In this document: in pieces, positions 5,586 through 5,903 of the stretch
Layout of the letters: each line of letters starts with the position of its first letter
How positions within the stretch are numbered: position 1 is the first letter of the stretch
DNA from: Ktedonobacter sp.
GTDB taxonomy: Bacteria > Chloroflexota > Ktedonobacteria > Ktedonobacterales > Ktedonobacteraceae
Reading direction: 5' to 3'
Length of the DNA stretch: 5,903 nt
NCBI GenBank assembly: GCA_003450555.1
Contig: DMFQ01000406.1
Location: forward strand, 5,038-10,940
Notes under the pieces: model-generated
Told to the model about the DNA's origin: nothing
The model's input: the letters and a program-made list of their open reading frames with translations, nothing else
Databases searched by the model: none
Made by a program: the position numbers and the translations under genes

Positions 5586-5903
5586 TTATTCCTCTTGCAT
5601 CAACAGCAGTATAATCTCTGCTTCGCTGAAAAAATCATCCTCTTTTGCCCAGGAAATCAGCGCTTCTACCTGGTCATTTTTCAATTTCTTCGGTGAGGTA
5701 ATACCCCATATGCCCTGTACTAATTGCTGGAGCTGCTCTTCGCTTACCTGTGAATCCGTGACATTGCGTAAAACCTTCAAGCGCGCATCGCTCGCGGTGG
5801 AAGAACCCTGCGCCTCTCTCAGTCTCCCGAGCACATTTTCCCCTACCTCTCGTTCCTGGTTGGTTAGCTCGGGCAGGTATTCAACCTCCTCGTCCTCCGC
5901 CAG
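5586..5903 (-). CDS. C-terminal 105 residues of an unrecognised protein (runs off right edge)
   Basis: The frame is open from the right edge (base 5903) to TAA 5588-5586. A GTG at 5834 is present, but the frame continues upstream without a stop as LAEDEEVEYLPELTNQ, so the true start is most likely outside the window. The segment is acidic, highly charged and predicted helical, with no membrane segment. It ends in a compact helical motif: LKNDQVEALISWAKEDDF followed by AEIILLLMQEE. Comparable 'QVEALIxWAKEDDF' tails occur at the C-termini of some bacterial proteins I cannot name with confidence, so no function is assigned. It lies 1 nt upstream of rsmD and shares its ribosome-binding site region, so it belongs to the same operon. 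Confidence 0.8.
   Translation of the reverse strand: MAEDEEVEYLPELTNQEREVGENVLGRLREAQGSSTASDARLKVLRNVTDSQVSEEQLQQLVQGIWGITSPKKLKNDQVEALISWAKEDDFFSEAEIILLLMQEE

Overview
The window reads as a piece of bacterial chromosome of moderate GC content (roughly low-to-mid 50s % by eye). It carries housekeeping RNA-related genes and a few accessory ones. Two things point towards Chloroflexota, possibly Ktedonobacteria: the AlaRS variant (a 'FRTTDID' class II motif 2 region and a four-Cys insert) and the RsmD variant (APPQY in place of the usual D/N-PP-Y/F). This placement rests on remembered family patterns and is an inference. No CRISPR array, tRNA, rRNA or insertion sequence is visible.

Layout. (1) Bases 1-1998, minus strand: the first 666 codons of alaS (alanyl-tRNA synthetase), running off the left edge. 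(2) Bases 1999-2240: a gene-free divergent region holding a convincing extended -10 promoter for alaS, a ~205-nt alaS leader, and unusual alternating purine-pyrimidine tracts. (3) Bases 2241-2786, plus strand: a stand-alone P-loop kinase resembling the 5'-OH polynucleotide kinase domain of bacterial Pnkp RNA-repair enzymes. (4) Bases 2787-3002: a 216-nt gap with a possible 23-codon small ORF, a hairpin flanked by a near-identical 12-nt direct repeat, and a terminator-like hairpin. (5) Bases 3003-3968, plus strand: a HAD-superfamily phosphohydrolase with all four catalytic motifs. (6) Bases 3983-4038: a perfect 23-bp inverted repeat between convergent genes, probably a terminator. (7) Bases 4034-5903, minus strand: a tightly packed operon read right to left. 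It contains the C-terminal end of an unrecognised gene, rsmD (16S rRNA m2G966 methyltransferase), a VOC/glyoxalase-fold gene and an excisionase/MerR-like HTH gene that is split by an apparent 1-base insertion.

How the genes fit together. alaS and rsmD are translation functions. The rightmost operon is coupled by 1-nt spacing, a 26-nt overlap and a 16-nt gap. The kinase and HAD genes are codirectional and could supply 5'-kinase and phosphatase activities. They would then be a split counterpart of kinase-phosphatase end-healing enzymes, but this is speculation from adjacency and fold. The points most worth checking are the broken or recoded HTH gene, the structured region ahead of the HAD gene, the kinase/HAD pairing, and the overlap of the alaS promoter with the translation start of the kinase.
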